From Candidatus Caenarcanum sp. (GTDB lineage Bacteria; Cyanobacteriota; Vampirovibrionia; Gastranaerophilales; UBA9971): a DNA stretch of 9,067 nt. A model generated the notes under the pieces. That model ran no database searches, was not told where the DNA came from, and was given only the letters and a program-made list of their open reading frames with translations. Positions 1 to 6,947 of this stretch are shown here, one piece after another. Positions within the stretch are counted from its first letter, which is position 1. Every line of letters begins with the position of its first letter. The stretch is taken from NCBI GenBank assembly GCA_020720345.1, contig DYOT01000038.1, positions 1-9,067 on the forward strand. Reading direction: 5' to 3'. Position numbers and translations under genes: made by a program.

Positions 1-178
1 TTCCTAACCTTCTCTAATCTTTAGTAATACTCTCTGTCTTTATATGTTTACTTGCCAAATTATTTATAATTTAATTTTACAAGATTTTTGCAGCTAAACT
101 TGTTCCAATTATATTAAACCTATAAAGAAAAATAATTGCTATATACAGAGGATATTTTTTACAATTCGTAACAGAAAT

Positions 179-2023
179 TTAATTTGTATATTTTTTTATA
201 AACTGCTGGCGTGCTTCAATGCCTGCAATTTTCTTTTTTAGTCTTTCAACTTTGCTCTGGTACTTTTCTCTGTCTTCAAGCTTGCTTACATCAATCAGGT
301 TCAAATAAGCCGTATAATGGTCAACTGCATTATAATAAAATTTTTCCTTTTCAAATGCTTTAGCCAGACCCAAATGAGCTTCGGGAAGATAAGCATTCAT
401 TGCAAGTGCGTCATAATAAGCTTCTATAGATGCTCTTGTCTGTTTTTCCCTGTAAAAAGCTTCTGCGATTCTTGTTTTGGAAACAGATTCAGCTTCGTTA
501 CGCTTTATTCGCATAAGAATTCTTTTAGCTTTTAAATTTGCCGGTTCAATTGACTGGACTTTAGAGACTGCATTTTTAGCGCTTTTATATGCCCTGTTCA
601 TCGTAAAAATTTCTGCCAGCTTCAACAAATCTTCTTTATTGTTAGTCTGGTTTATAGCGTTTAGAAATTCTCTTTCAGCGTTATTATAATCGTTACAGGT
701 TAAATATGTTTCCCCTTTTATTATATTATTGATTTTTGAATTTTTAGAATCATCAATTATATTTTTCATATAAAGTTCTGACTGCCTGTCATTACGAGAA
801 ATTTTTGAAACCCTTAATAGCGCAAGATAAAGCTCAAGATTGTTTGGATCATACTGGATAGCCTGCTTGATTGAATTTTCCAATTCAATGTATTCAGATT
901 CAGAAGCAAATCCGGCATGGCTGTTTATATTTTTTGCCCTGATAAAATAGGCTCTAGAAAGCCCTTTTATTGCAGCTATTTTGTAATTAGGAACGTTTAA
1001 AAGGTCTTTATAGTTTTGTATAGCTTGATCAGGCTTCCCAATGTTTAAAGAAGTATCCGCTATCTTAATTTTTGCTTCATAAAAATCAGGATTTATAGAC
1101 AGTGCATTTCTAAGTTCAGAAATAGCTATTTCATCATCGCCCCTGTTTCTGTATATATCAGCAAGCCGCAGATAGGGCGGCAGGTATTCAGGTTTTATAA
1201 GGAAGGATTTTCGGTATTCAGAAATTGCAGCCGCTTCGTTACCCTGAAGTTCGTAAGTCCTGCCAAGCAAATCATGCACAGGCGCGCTATTGGGAAAAAG
1301 ATAAAGTGAAGTTTGAAGTTGTTTTATAGCTCCGCTATAATCTCCTTTTCTTATTAAGGCTTCTCCTAAATTGCAGTACGCAGAAGAATTTTTGCTGTTT
1401 AATCTAATTGCTTCCCTGTATTTATCAATAGCCGCATCTGTCTGATTTTTTGCAAAAAGCACTTTTCCATAGTTTTCAACGCCTTCGGAGTAATCAGGTC
1501 TAAGTTCAAAAGCTTTTTTAAAATATTTTTCAGCATCAGATAATCTTCCCGCATCAAATAGGACTTTTCCTATATTATTGTATGCTTTATAAAAGCTTGG
1601 ATCGTTTTTAACCGCAAGACTGAATTCCTGTAAAGCTTTATTATAATAATTTTCCATATTTGCTCTGATATTCATATCAGAAGAAGTTGTTCTCCTGTAA
1701 TAGACTAGTCCAAGCCCATTATGCGCCATTGCATTATTAGGATCTTTTTCAAGTATTTTTAAAAATTCTTTCTCTGCCCCATCCAGTTTATATTGTGCGG
1801 AATGAATTTCAGCAAGATATGCCATTGCCTGAATATCATCAGGATTTTTGGAAAGAATATTTGCTATATAATCTTCTGCATCTTTGTATTTACCTAGTTC
1901 AATAAGATTTTCAGCTTTTGTGTAATTTGTACTGACCTTAGCCGTGTAAGTCTCCGCATAAGTCTGATAATTAAACATAATCAAAATTGCTAGTGTAAAA
2001 ATCAGAATTTTTATTTTATTCAT
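179..2023 (-). CDS. Exported tetratricopeptide (TPR) repeat protein
   Basis: This 614-residue protein is built almost wholly of TPR helix pairs. I count about 13-14 units, with typical spacing such as 'AYNNIGKVLFDAGRLSDAEK' followed by 'ALELxP'-like turns (e.g. FELRPDY, IRLNSKN, LSINPDF, IQYDPNN). Residues 1-23 (MNKIKILIFTLAILIMF...TYA) form a signal peptide: short basic start, hydrophobic core and a signal peptidase I-type TYA|E site. The mature protein is therefore probably periplasmic or envelope-associated. The last ~35 residues are basic and coiled-coil-like. TPR arrays are protein-interaction scaffolds, so the partner cannot be read from sequence. ATG at 2023 is preferred over an in-frame TTG at 2038, because GAGG sits 9 nt before the ATG and the TTG overlaps that GAGG. 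It is divergent from the xer gene and shares the intergenic region with it. Specific function unknown; fold and export are well supported. Confidence 0.88.
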   Translation of the reverse strand: MNKIKILIFTLAILIMFNYQTYAETYTAKVSTNYTKAENLIELGKYKDAEDYIANILSKNPDDIQAMAYLAEIHSAQYKLDGAEKEFLKILEKDPNNAMAHNGLGLVYYRRTTSSDMNIRANMENYYNKALQEFSLAVKNDPSFYKAYNNIGKVLFDAGRLSDAEKYFKKAFELRPDYSEGVENYGKVLFAKNQTDAAIDKYREAIRLNSKNSSAYCNLGEALIRKGDYSGAIKQLQTSLYLFPNSAPVHDLLGRTYELQGNEAAAISEYRKSFLIKPEYLPPYLRLADIYRNRGDDEIAISELRNALSINPDFYEAKIKIADTSLNIGKPDQAIQNYKDLLNVPNYKIAAIKGLSRAYFIRAKNINSHAGFASESEYIELENSIKQAIQYDPNNLELYLALLRVSKISRNDRQSELYMKNIIDDSKNSKINNIIKGETYLTCNDYNNAEREFLNAINQTNNKEDLLKLAEIFTMNRAYKSAKNAVSKVQSIEPANLKAKRILMRIKRNEAESVSKTRIAEAFYREKQTRASIEAYYDALAMNAYLPEAHLGLAKAFEKEKFYYNAVDHYTAYLNLIDVSKLEDREKYQSKVERLKKKIAGIEARQQFIKKYTN

Positions 2024-2032
2024 AATAATTTT

Positions 2033-2036
2033 CCTC
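2033..2036 (-). promoter_or_regulatory. Ribosome binding site deciding the TPR gene start
   Basis: GAGG on the minus strand lies 9 nt before the ATG at 2023. The longer alternative, TTG at 2038, would overlap this site and has no site of its own at a usable distance, so the ATG is chosen. Confidence 0.7.
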
Positions 2037-2049
2037 AACGATTTGGTTG

Positions 2050-2079
2050 TTGTTTGTATTTTAACTTAAATTATATAAT
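2050..2079 (+). promoter_or_regulatory. Predicted sigma70-type promoter for the xer gene
   Basis: TTGTTT (2050-2055) is followed after 18 bp by a perfect TATAAT (2074-2079). A start near 2086 would give a leader of about 36 nt. The A+T richness of the gap makes chance matches likely, so this is moderate evidence only. Confidence 0.45.
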
Positions 2080-2098
2080 TTTTAAGAAAACAATACAA
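2070..2098 (-). promoter_or_regulatory. Predicted sigma70-type promoter for the TPR gene
   Basis: Read on the minus strand, a perfect TATAAT (2075-2070) lies 17 bp downstream of TTGTAT (2098-2093). Only the first three bases of the -35 match consensus. Transcription would start near 2063, leaving a leader of about 40 nt that contains the GAGG site. The -10 box overlaps that of the opposing xer promoter. Confidence 0.55.
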
Positions 2099-2121
2099 TT
2101 TTTGGAGCAATAAAACTGAAC

Positions 2122-3024
2122 ATGAATTCGCAGGCTCTAATGGATGATTTTAGGCTTTACCTTGAGGCTGAAAGAAATTTGTCTTTGCATACGGTAAAGG
2201 CTTATAGTTCTGATCTTGAGGACTTTTTGAACTGGGCGGGAAGTGCCGATATATGTAAATTTAATTACAAGAATATAAGGTCGTATCTGTCAGTAATTCA
2301 ATCAAAAAAGTATACAAAAACGACAATTTCAAGAAAAATTGCTGCAATTAAGACGTTTTATAAATATTTATATAGGGAAAGATTAGTTAATTCCAATCCC
2401 GCAGTTAATATAAAAACCCCTAAGAAGATTAAAAACCTCCCTGGATTTCTTACAGAACTGGAATTAAACCAGATATTTATTGGAACTGATGCAAAAACCC
2501 CTTCTCAACATAGAGATAGGGTTATAATGGAAATGCTTTATGCTACAGGAATGAGGATTTCTGAACTTTGCGGTCTTGATTTTAATAATCTTAATCTTGA
2601 AGCTAATGAAATAACGGTTTTCGGCAAGGGTGGGAAAGAGCGTATTGTTTTGATTAATAATAGGGCAAAAAATTATTTGCTTGATTATATAGAAAAGATA
2701 AGACCAATCTTTACACAGAATAAGGAAAGTTCACCAAATTCAGCGATTTTCTTAAATATTAGTGGGTGCAGACTACAGCAGAGAAGTGTTCATAGAATTA
2801 TTGCAGGAATTTCAAAAGAATTGCATTTGTATAAAAAAATATCGCCTCACACATTCAGGCACAGCTTTGCAACGAAATTACTTGAAAACGGCGCTGATTT
2901 AAGGGTTGTGCAGGAACTACTTGGTCATGCAAGCATAAGCAACACTCAAATTTATACGCATGTTTCAACAGAACGTTTAAAGCAGGCATATTTAAGCACT
3001 CATCCCCGCGCTAAATCAAAATAA
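2122..3024 (+). CDS. Tyrosine recombinase, XerC/XerD type
   Basis: This 300-residue protein has the family's usual length. An N-terminal SAM-like core-binding domain (about 4-90, 'LSLHTVKAYSSDLEDFLNW') is followed by the catalytic domain (about 105-290). All catalytic residues are visible: R145 (ATGMRISEL), K169 (GKGGKERIV), H243 and R246 (HTFRHSFAT), H269 (LLGHASI) and nucleophile Y278 (TQIYTHV). Their spacing is nearly that of E. coli XerD. The C-terminal 'HPRA' tail also fits Xer proteins, which resolve chromosome dimers at dif in the cytoplasm with FtsK. 'QELLGHAS' is more XerC-like, but C versus D cannot be settled from one gene. The ATG has GGAG at 2104-2107, a rather long 14 nt away. 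No attachment sites or phage genes adjoin it, so a housekeeping role is more likely than an integrase. Confidence 0.93.
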   Translation: MNSQALMDDFRLYLEAERNLSLHTVKAYSSDLEDFLNWAGSADICKFNYKNIRSYLSVIQSKKYTKTTISRKIAAIKTFYKYLYRERLVNSNPAVNIKTPKKIKNLPGFLTELELNQIFIGTDAKTPSQHRDRVIMEMLYATGMRISELCGLDFNNLNLEANEITVFGKGGKERIVLINNRAKNYLLDYIEKIRPIFTQNKESSPNSAIFLNISGCRLQQRSVHRIIAGISKELHLYKKISPHTFRHSFATKLLENGADLRVVQELLGHASISNTQIYTHVSTERLKQAYLSTHPRAKSK

Positions 3025-3040
3025 AGTAAATTATAATTTT

Positions 3041-3069
3041 TTGACATAATCCTCTTAAAACCCTAAAAT
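3041..3069 (+). promoter_or_regulatory. Near-consensus sigma70 promoter for the permease gene
   Basis: A perfect TTGACA (3041-3046) is followed by exactly 17 bp and then TAAAAT (3064-3069), one mismatch from TATAAT. Transcription would begin near 3076, about 28 nt before the TTG start and upstream of the AGG site at 3091-3093. It is the best promoter match in the window and implies the permease is not simply read through from the recombinase gene. Confidence 0.75.
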
Positions 3070-3103
3070 TAATAAAGAAATTATTTATTAAGGTTTAAAA
3101 ATC

Positions 3104-3940
3104 TTGAATACTAAAAAAATTCTGTTATATCTAATTTTGATAATACTCGCAATAATATCTATAGGTCCTTTTTTATGGCTGCTGTCAACAGCTTTGAAAT
3201 CACCAAATGAAGATATTTTTGCTTATCCTCCGGTATTAATACCGCAAAATATAACTTTTCAGAACTTTGTGGGAGTTTGGAAGCAAATTCCTTTTATGGC
3301 ATATATAATTAACAGTTTTATAGTATCCGGTATTACTGTATTCTTAAATCTTTTGCTCTCTGCCCTTGCTGCTTATCCGCTTGCAAGAATGAAATTCAAA
3401 GGGAAAAACCTGACTTTTTACGCTATATTGGCAACAATTATGGTACCGTTTCAGGTAATTATGATTCCTGTTTATTTAATGGTATTGAGGCTTAATCTTG
3501 TGGATTCTGCTTCTGATTTTGCTGGTTTTGCAGGATTAATTCTTCCTTTTGCAGTTAATGCTTTTGGTATTTTTCTTTTGCGTCAGGCTTTTATGGGAAT
3601 ACCTAAAGAACTTGAAGAAGCAGCAATTATAGACGGGTGTAACACTTTTGAAATATGGCAAAGGGTTTTTCTCCCTCTTGTAATGCCTGCGCTTGCAACG
3701 CTGGCAATATTTACTTTTGTAGGTGCGTGGAGCGAATTTTTATGGCCGAGTATCGTTCTTACAAGAAATGAAATGTACACACTTCCGGTGGGCATCAATC
3801 ATTTACAGGGAGTATTCAGTTCCAATTGGCGTTATATTTCAGCAGGTGCAATAATAGCAACTGTACCTATACTTGTATTCTTCCTGATGATGCAAAGATA
3901 TTTTATAGAAGGCACTACACAGGGCGCAGTTAAGGAATAA
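3104..3940 (+). CDS. MalG-type carbohydrate ABC transporter permease
   Basis: This 278-residue inner-membrane permease of the CUT1/MalG class has about six membrane segments (roughly 5-30, 70-95, 105-130, 140-162, 196-218, 244-267). The cytoplasmic EAA loop that docks on the ATPase is clear: E172-A-A, D177-G178, then L190-P191 ('EEAAIIDGCNTFEIWQRVFL' and the P). The tail 'RYFIEGTTQGAVKE' is the family's usual ending. It would pair with a MalF-type permease, an ATPase and a binding protein to import a sugar or oligosaccharide; none of these adjoins it and the substrate cannot be read. TTG at 3104 is the start: AGG lies 10 nt upstream, an in-frame TAA at 3089 blocks any earlier start, and membrane segment 1 begins at once. 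It has its own strong promoter and converges on the cysteine-cluster gene after 3 bp. Confidence 0.93.
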   Translation: MNTKKILLYLILIILAIISIGPFLWLLSTALKSPNEDIFAYPPVLIPQNITFQNFVGVWKQIPFMAYIINSFIVSGITVFLNLLLSALAAYPLARMKFKGKNLTFYAILATIMVPFQVIMIPVYLMVLRLNLVDSASDFAGFAGLILPFAVNAFGIFLLRQAFMGIPKELEEAAIIDGCNTFEIWQRVFLPLVMPALATLAIFTFVGAWSEFLWPSIVLTRNEMYTLPVGINHLQGVFSSNWRYISAGAIIATVPILVFFLMMQRYFIEGTTQGAVKE

Positions 3941-3943
3941 AGA

Positions 3944-4654
3944 TTATATAACCAAATTATTTTTTGCATCAGGATTATTTTGAATTATTGGTCCTTGCAA
4001 TCTATTGTCGTATATTACCTGAAGTTTTAATAAAAATTCTTCGAATGTTCCCTGTATTTGTGTGTTCCATTGTCTTGCAATTTCGGTAAAAAATTCTCGT
4101 TCAAATTTGAATATAGCTAGACTTTGATTTTTTTTATAATCAGATACATATTTGCCAAAATTATCTTTTGTAAGAGCATCCGGACAAATTTGGTAAGCAG
4201 GGTTGTCGTTAGGAAAATTCTTGTCTTTTATCGCCGGGTCATATATATACGCAAATAAACCTTTATTATCGAATGACATAGGGTAGGCCTGACAAATATA
4301 CGGTCTGAATTTGTAAATTCCACACCTGCCTGCAACTTTATTTGTGGAATTATCATCGGGCCATTCTTGAAGAAACACGCATTTGTATGTATCCGGCATT
4401 AATACGCTCTTATTTCGTTTCAGGATAAGCCTGAAATAATTATCGTTTCCTTTAAACTTGAAAACTGCGTATTGTTTTAATTTTTCTTCAAGGTCATTTT
4501 CGTCTTTGATTTTATCAGAAGGAATTGGCATAAGTTCCAGAAAGACTGAAACACTAATCATAAGGTTTCTTACTATATTTACAATATCAAAACCGGTTAA
4601 GTCGACAGGATATCTACGGCAACATCCGCCATGGCACGTACTACAAATCAGCAT
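3944..4654 (-). CDS. YkgJ/UPF0153-family cysteine-cluster protein
   Basis: This 236-residue soluble protein begins almost at once with the family signature C4-x2-C7-x3-C11-C12 (CSTCHGGCC). The second signature, C111-x9-C121 in 'CGIYKFRPYICQAYP', follows, with further cysteines at C92 and C157. These should bind zinc or an iron-sulfur cluster (PF03692-type, 'putative zinc- or iron-chelating'). The same domain occurs in FliB, the flagellin lysine-N-methylase of Salmonella, but most members are uncharacterised, so a methylase role here would be inference. The region after about 165 is polar, helical and without recognised motifs. The ATG at 4654 is supported by AAGGGG 8 nt upstream. It follows the unknown membrane-anchored gene by 64 bp and may be co-transcribed or use the extended -10 site at 4697-4705. 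Its end lies 3 bp from the end of the convergent permease gene. Confidence 0.87.
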   Translation of the reverse strand: MLICSTCHGGCCRRYPVDLTGFDIVNIVRNLMISVSVFLELMPIPSDKIKDENDLEEKLKQYAVFKFKGNDNYFRLILKRNKSVLMPDTYKCVFLQEWPDDNSTNKVAGRCGIYKFRPYICQAYPMSFDNKGLFAYIYDPAIKDKNFPNDNPAYQICPDALTKDNFGKYVSDYKKNQSLAIFKFEREFFTEIARQWNTQIQGTFEEFLLKLQVIYDNRLQGPIIQNNPDAKNNLVI

Positions 4655-4696
4655 ATAAAAAACCCCTTATTTCCAACTCAAAATTAAATTAGTTAT

Positions 4697-4705
4697 AGTA
4701 TATCA
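4697..4705 (-). promoter_or_regulatory. Possible extended -10 promoter for the cysteine-cluster gene
   Basis: On the minus strand TGA-TATACT (4705-4697) matches an extended -10 element (TGn followed by a 5/6 match to TATAAT). A start near 4690 gives a leader of about 35 nt carrying the AAGGGG site. No good -35 is visible 17 bp upstream, and this gap is very A+T-rich. Confidence 0.4.
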
Positions 4706-4718
4706 TAGCTTCTAAAAT

Positions 4719-5354
4719 TTAATTAATTTTTACTTTTTTAAAGAAATTTTCAGCAACTTTCTGGCTAAATTTTCCCTTGCTGTTTAAGGAAACAATAAGT
4801 TCACTTTTGCCTGTTTTAGGGTTTTCAATTATTCCTATTATTCCTTCATAGTTTTTTTTAGTGGAAATTTTTCGGGAATTCACAGATGAAAGAGTTATTT
4901 TTGCTTTTACATAAGGAACAGACTGATTAAATGCTGTAAAACTTCCTTTTGGCTCTATTTCAAGATTATTTAATTTAATATTGGGAGAATTAACTTTTGC
5001 GGCATAATCCATTAATTTATGCTTAAGAATGCCGGTTTGAATGTCATTTTTAGTAACATGTATTGACCATTCAGGGTTAACTATAGCCATATACTGCCCT
5101 GTTTTGGAATATTCTCCTACTACAGCAGTTACTCCCATAATGTTTAAAGCTTTTGTAACACCATATCCCTCTGGAATCTTTGAAAAATCCCCTAATTGGG
5201 CAGCTCTTTGCATTAATTCAGGTTTTGGGGGATTAAACTGGTTATTAATGGCATTTTTTAGATAAAATATTCCACCGATAGTCAATAATATTAGTAGAAT
5301 AAAACCTATAATTGATATAAGTATTATTTTAGAAAATTTATTAGTTTTCTTCAT
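4719..5354 (-). CDS. Unknown membrane-anchored protein coupled to gcvPB
   Basis: I do not recognise this 211-residue protein. Residues 1-9 are basic (MKKTNKFSK) and residues 10-32 are a single strongly hydrophobic segment, without an obvious signal peptidase site. It is therefore most simply an N-terminal anchor with the remaining ~180 residues outside the cytoplasm. That part looks like a mixed, strand-rich globular domain: 'GYGVTKALNIMGVTAVVGEY', 'QYMAIVNPEWSIHV', 'VKAKITLSS', 'GIIGIIENPKTGKSELIVSL'. It contains no cysteine. The ATG at 5354 overlaps the gcvPB stop by one base (TAATG), so it is probably translationally coupled to gcvPB. Nothing in the sequence explains a link to glycine cleavage, and the pairing may be only transcriptional. 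Confidence is high that it is a real gene; none is offered for function. Confidence 0.8.
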   Translation of the reverse strand: MKKTNKFSKIILISIIGFILLILLTIGGIFYLKNAINNQFNPPKPELMQRAAQLGDFSKIPEGYGVTKALNIMGVTAVVGEYSKTGQYMAIVNPEWSIHVTKNDIQTGILKHKLMDYAAKVNSPNIKLNNLEIEPKGSFTAFNQSVPYVKAKITLSSVNSRKISTKKNYEGIIGIIENPKTGKSELIVSLNSKGKFSQKVAENFFKKVKIN

Positions 5355-6796
5355 TATTCACAGAATCTCAAATTTGGCTGTCTTGCCGCAAGAGTTTCAT
5401 CAACTCTTGAAACAGGTGTCCTTACAGGTCTTTCTAGTACAAGTTCAAAATCTTCCTTGATTTCTTCATTAATTTTTTCCATAACTTCAACAAAGTTATC
5501 AAGAGTTTCCCTGGATTCTGTTTCTGTAGGCTCTATCATCATAGCTTCATGAACAATCATTGGGAAGTAGACAGTTGGGGGATGAATATCGGCATCCATT
5601 AATCTTTTTGCAATTCCCATTGTGTTTACGCCGAGTTCTTTTTGAATATCGCCTGAAAGCACGAATTCGTGCATACAAATCCTGTCATAAGGAAGCTTAT
5701 AAGTTTTCTTGAGTTTTTCCCTTAAATAATTTGCGCTGAGTACAGCATCTTGACTAACCTGTCTTAAACCTCTGCCTCCCATCATTAATATATATGTGTA
5801 AGCACGGACAAGCACGCCAAAGTTTCCATAATAAGCCTTAACTTTTCCTATTGTGTCCTTTAAATCATAATCAAAAAAATATTTTTTCCCGTTGAAATTC
5901 ACAACCGGCACAGGTAAAAAGTCTTTAAGCTTTTCAGTAACGCCTATAGGTCCGGCTCCAGGCCCACCACCTCCATGAGGAGTGGAAAAAGTCTTGTGAA
6001 GATTGAGATGCACTATATCAAATCCCATAAGTTTCGGATTTGTAATGCCCATTATTGCGTTAAGGTTCGCACCGTCATAATAAAGAAGCGCACCTGCCTC
6101 GTGGGCAAGTTTAGAAATTTCAAGTATATTTTCTTCAAAAAGTCCGAGAGTATTAGGATTAGTCATCATTATAGCGGCAGTTTGATTATCAAGCAGTTTT
6201 TTAAGCTCTTCAGTATCAATGATACCGTTGCTGTCAGACTTAATTTCAACTGTATCAAATCCGCACATCTTTGCTGTAGCAGGATTTGTACCATGCGCTG
6301 AATCAGGAATAATAACTTTTGTTCTTTTTTCTCCAATTTTTTCAAAATATTTTTTTACTATAAGCATCCCCGCAAGCTCGCCATGCGCTCCGGCCGCCGG
6401 TTGAAGAGAAATAGCATCCATGCCGGTAATTGCTTTGAGATGTTGCTGGAGTTCAAACATTAATTCCAGCGCACCCTGTGCAAAATCCTCATTTTGTTCA
6501 GGATGAATATTTGTAAACCCGTCCAAACCTGCTGTGTATTCGTTTATTTTCGGATTATATTTCATTGTGCAGGAGCCAAGCGGATAAAAGACCGTATCAA
6601 CAGAAAAATTTTTGCGAGACAAATTAGTGAAATATCTCATTGCATCAAGCTCTGTCAGCTCAGGAAGATTAATATTGTTTTCTCTTAATATTTCTTTAGG
6701 AAGAAATTCTGATAAATTTTTATCCTTAAGCTGAGAAGATGGAAATTTAATGCCTCTTCTGCCTGAATTACTTTTTTTATATACAGTTTCTGCCAT
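5354..6796 (-). CDS. gcvPB: Glycine dehydrogenase (decarboxylating) subunit 2, P-protein C-terminal half
   Basis: This 480-residue protein matches the length of the B subunit of the two-subunit P-protein. With GcvPA it decarboxylates glycine and passes the aminomethyl group to lipoyl-GcvH. The PLP lysine is K268 in 'LNLHKTFSTPHGGGGPG'. Other family blocks are 'FYPLGSCTMKYNPK' (70-83), 'DSAHGTNPATA' (165-175), 'YYDGANLNAIMG' (239-250, with the PLP-contacting D241) and the C-terminal 'TPVSRVDETLAARQPNLRF'. It looks intact and active. GGGG at 6804-6807 lies 7 nt before the ATG. The usual upstream partners gcvT, gcvH and gcvPA are absent: the preceding genes are flagellar, across a 151-bp gap with an inverted repeat and no recognisable glycine riboswitch. 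The next gene overlaps its stop codon by one base. Confidence 0.96.
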   Translation of the reverse strand: MAETVYKKSNSGRRGIKFPSSQLKDKNLSEFLPKEILRENNINLPELTELDAMRYFTNLSRKNFSVDTVFYPLGSCTMKYNPKINEYTAGLDGFTNIHPEQNEDFAQGALELMFELQQHLKAITGMDAISLQPAAGAHGELAGMLIVKKYFEKIGEKRTKVIIPDSAHGTNPATAKMCGFDTVEIKSDSNGIIDTEELKKLLDNQTAAIMMTNPNTLGLFEENILEISKLAHEAGALLYYDGANLNAIMGITNPKLMGFDIVHLNLHKTFSTPHGGGGPGAGPIGVTEKLKDFLPVPVVNFNGKKYFFDYDLKDTIGKVKAYYGNFGVLVRAYTYILMMGGRGLRQVSQDAVLSANYLREKLKKTYKLPYDRICMHEFVLSGDIQKELGVNTMGIAKRLMDADIHPPTVYFPMIVHEAMMIEPTETESRETLDNFVEVMEKINEEIKEDFELVLERPVRTPVSRVDETLAARQPNLRFCE

Positions 6797-6846
6797 TACT
6801 CATCCCCATTTATAGAATTTTGACATGAGTACACTCAACTTAAATT

Positions 6847-6902
6847 TGTTTTCGTATTTAATAAAACCTGAATTTCAATAATGTTTAGACTTTACGAAAA
6901 CA
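6847..6902. repeat. 10-bp perfect inverted repeat in the gcvPB upstream region
   Basis: TGTTTTCGTA (6847-6856) and TACGAAAACA (6893-6902) are exact reverse complements separated by 36 bases. They lie 50-106 bases before the gcvPB start. They could close a long stem in the gcvPB leader or form paired protein-binding half-sites. A second, weaker pair (TTTCAAT at 6873-6879 and ATTGAAA at 6912-6918) overlaps it and would compete for pairing. No U-run follows either, so neither is a normal terminator. Confidence 0.6.
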
Positions 6903-6927
6903 GAAATCCAAATTGAAACGAGTACTT

Positions 6928-6933
6928 ATTATA
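6928..6933 (-). promoter_or_regulatory. Possible -10 box for gcvPB
   Basis: A perfect TATAAT is present on the minus strand at 6933-6928, just after the end of the flagellar operon. No acceptable -35 is found at 16-18 bp. If used, it would give a leader of about 125 nt that includes the 10-bp inverted repeat. Weak, given base composition. Confidence 0.25.
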
Positions 6934-6947
6934 ATTTAGCATAAATA

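Noticed and set aside
80..105. ACAAG...CTTGT inverted repeat downstream of the TPR gene as a terminator.
   Set aside because: The stem is only 5 bp with a 15-base loop, and no strong U-run follows on the minus strand.
2061..2088. Possible dif-like Xer site in front of the recombinase gene, from an 11-6-11 layout with inverted arms.
   Set aside because: Arms match each other in only about 6 of 11 positions and lack the inner TTATG/CATAA core expected of dif. The symmetry is explained by the A+T-rich palindromic -10 region.
2122..3024. Phage or integron integrase marking a mobile element.
   Set aside because: Length, HPRA tail and motif spacing fit housekeeping Xer. There is no tRNA target, attachment repeat, excisionase or phage gene nearby.
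6777..6809. A 10-codon reading frame (ATG at 6809, TAA at 6777) overlapping the gcvPB start, as a possible leader peptide.
   Set aside because: It spans the gcvPB ribosome site and start codon in another frame, has no ribosome site of its own, and encodes no regulatory codon run.
6797..6947. Glycine riboswitch before gcvPB.
   Set aside because: No recognisable glycine aptamer core or tandem arrangement is seen on the minus strand, and the gap is too short for a normal tandem aptamer plus expression platform.
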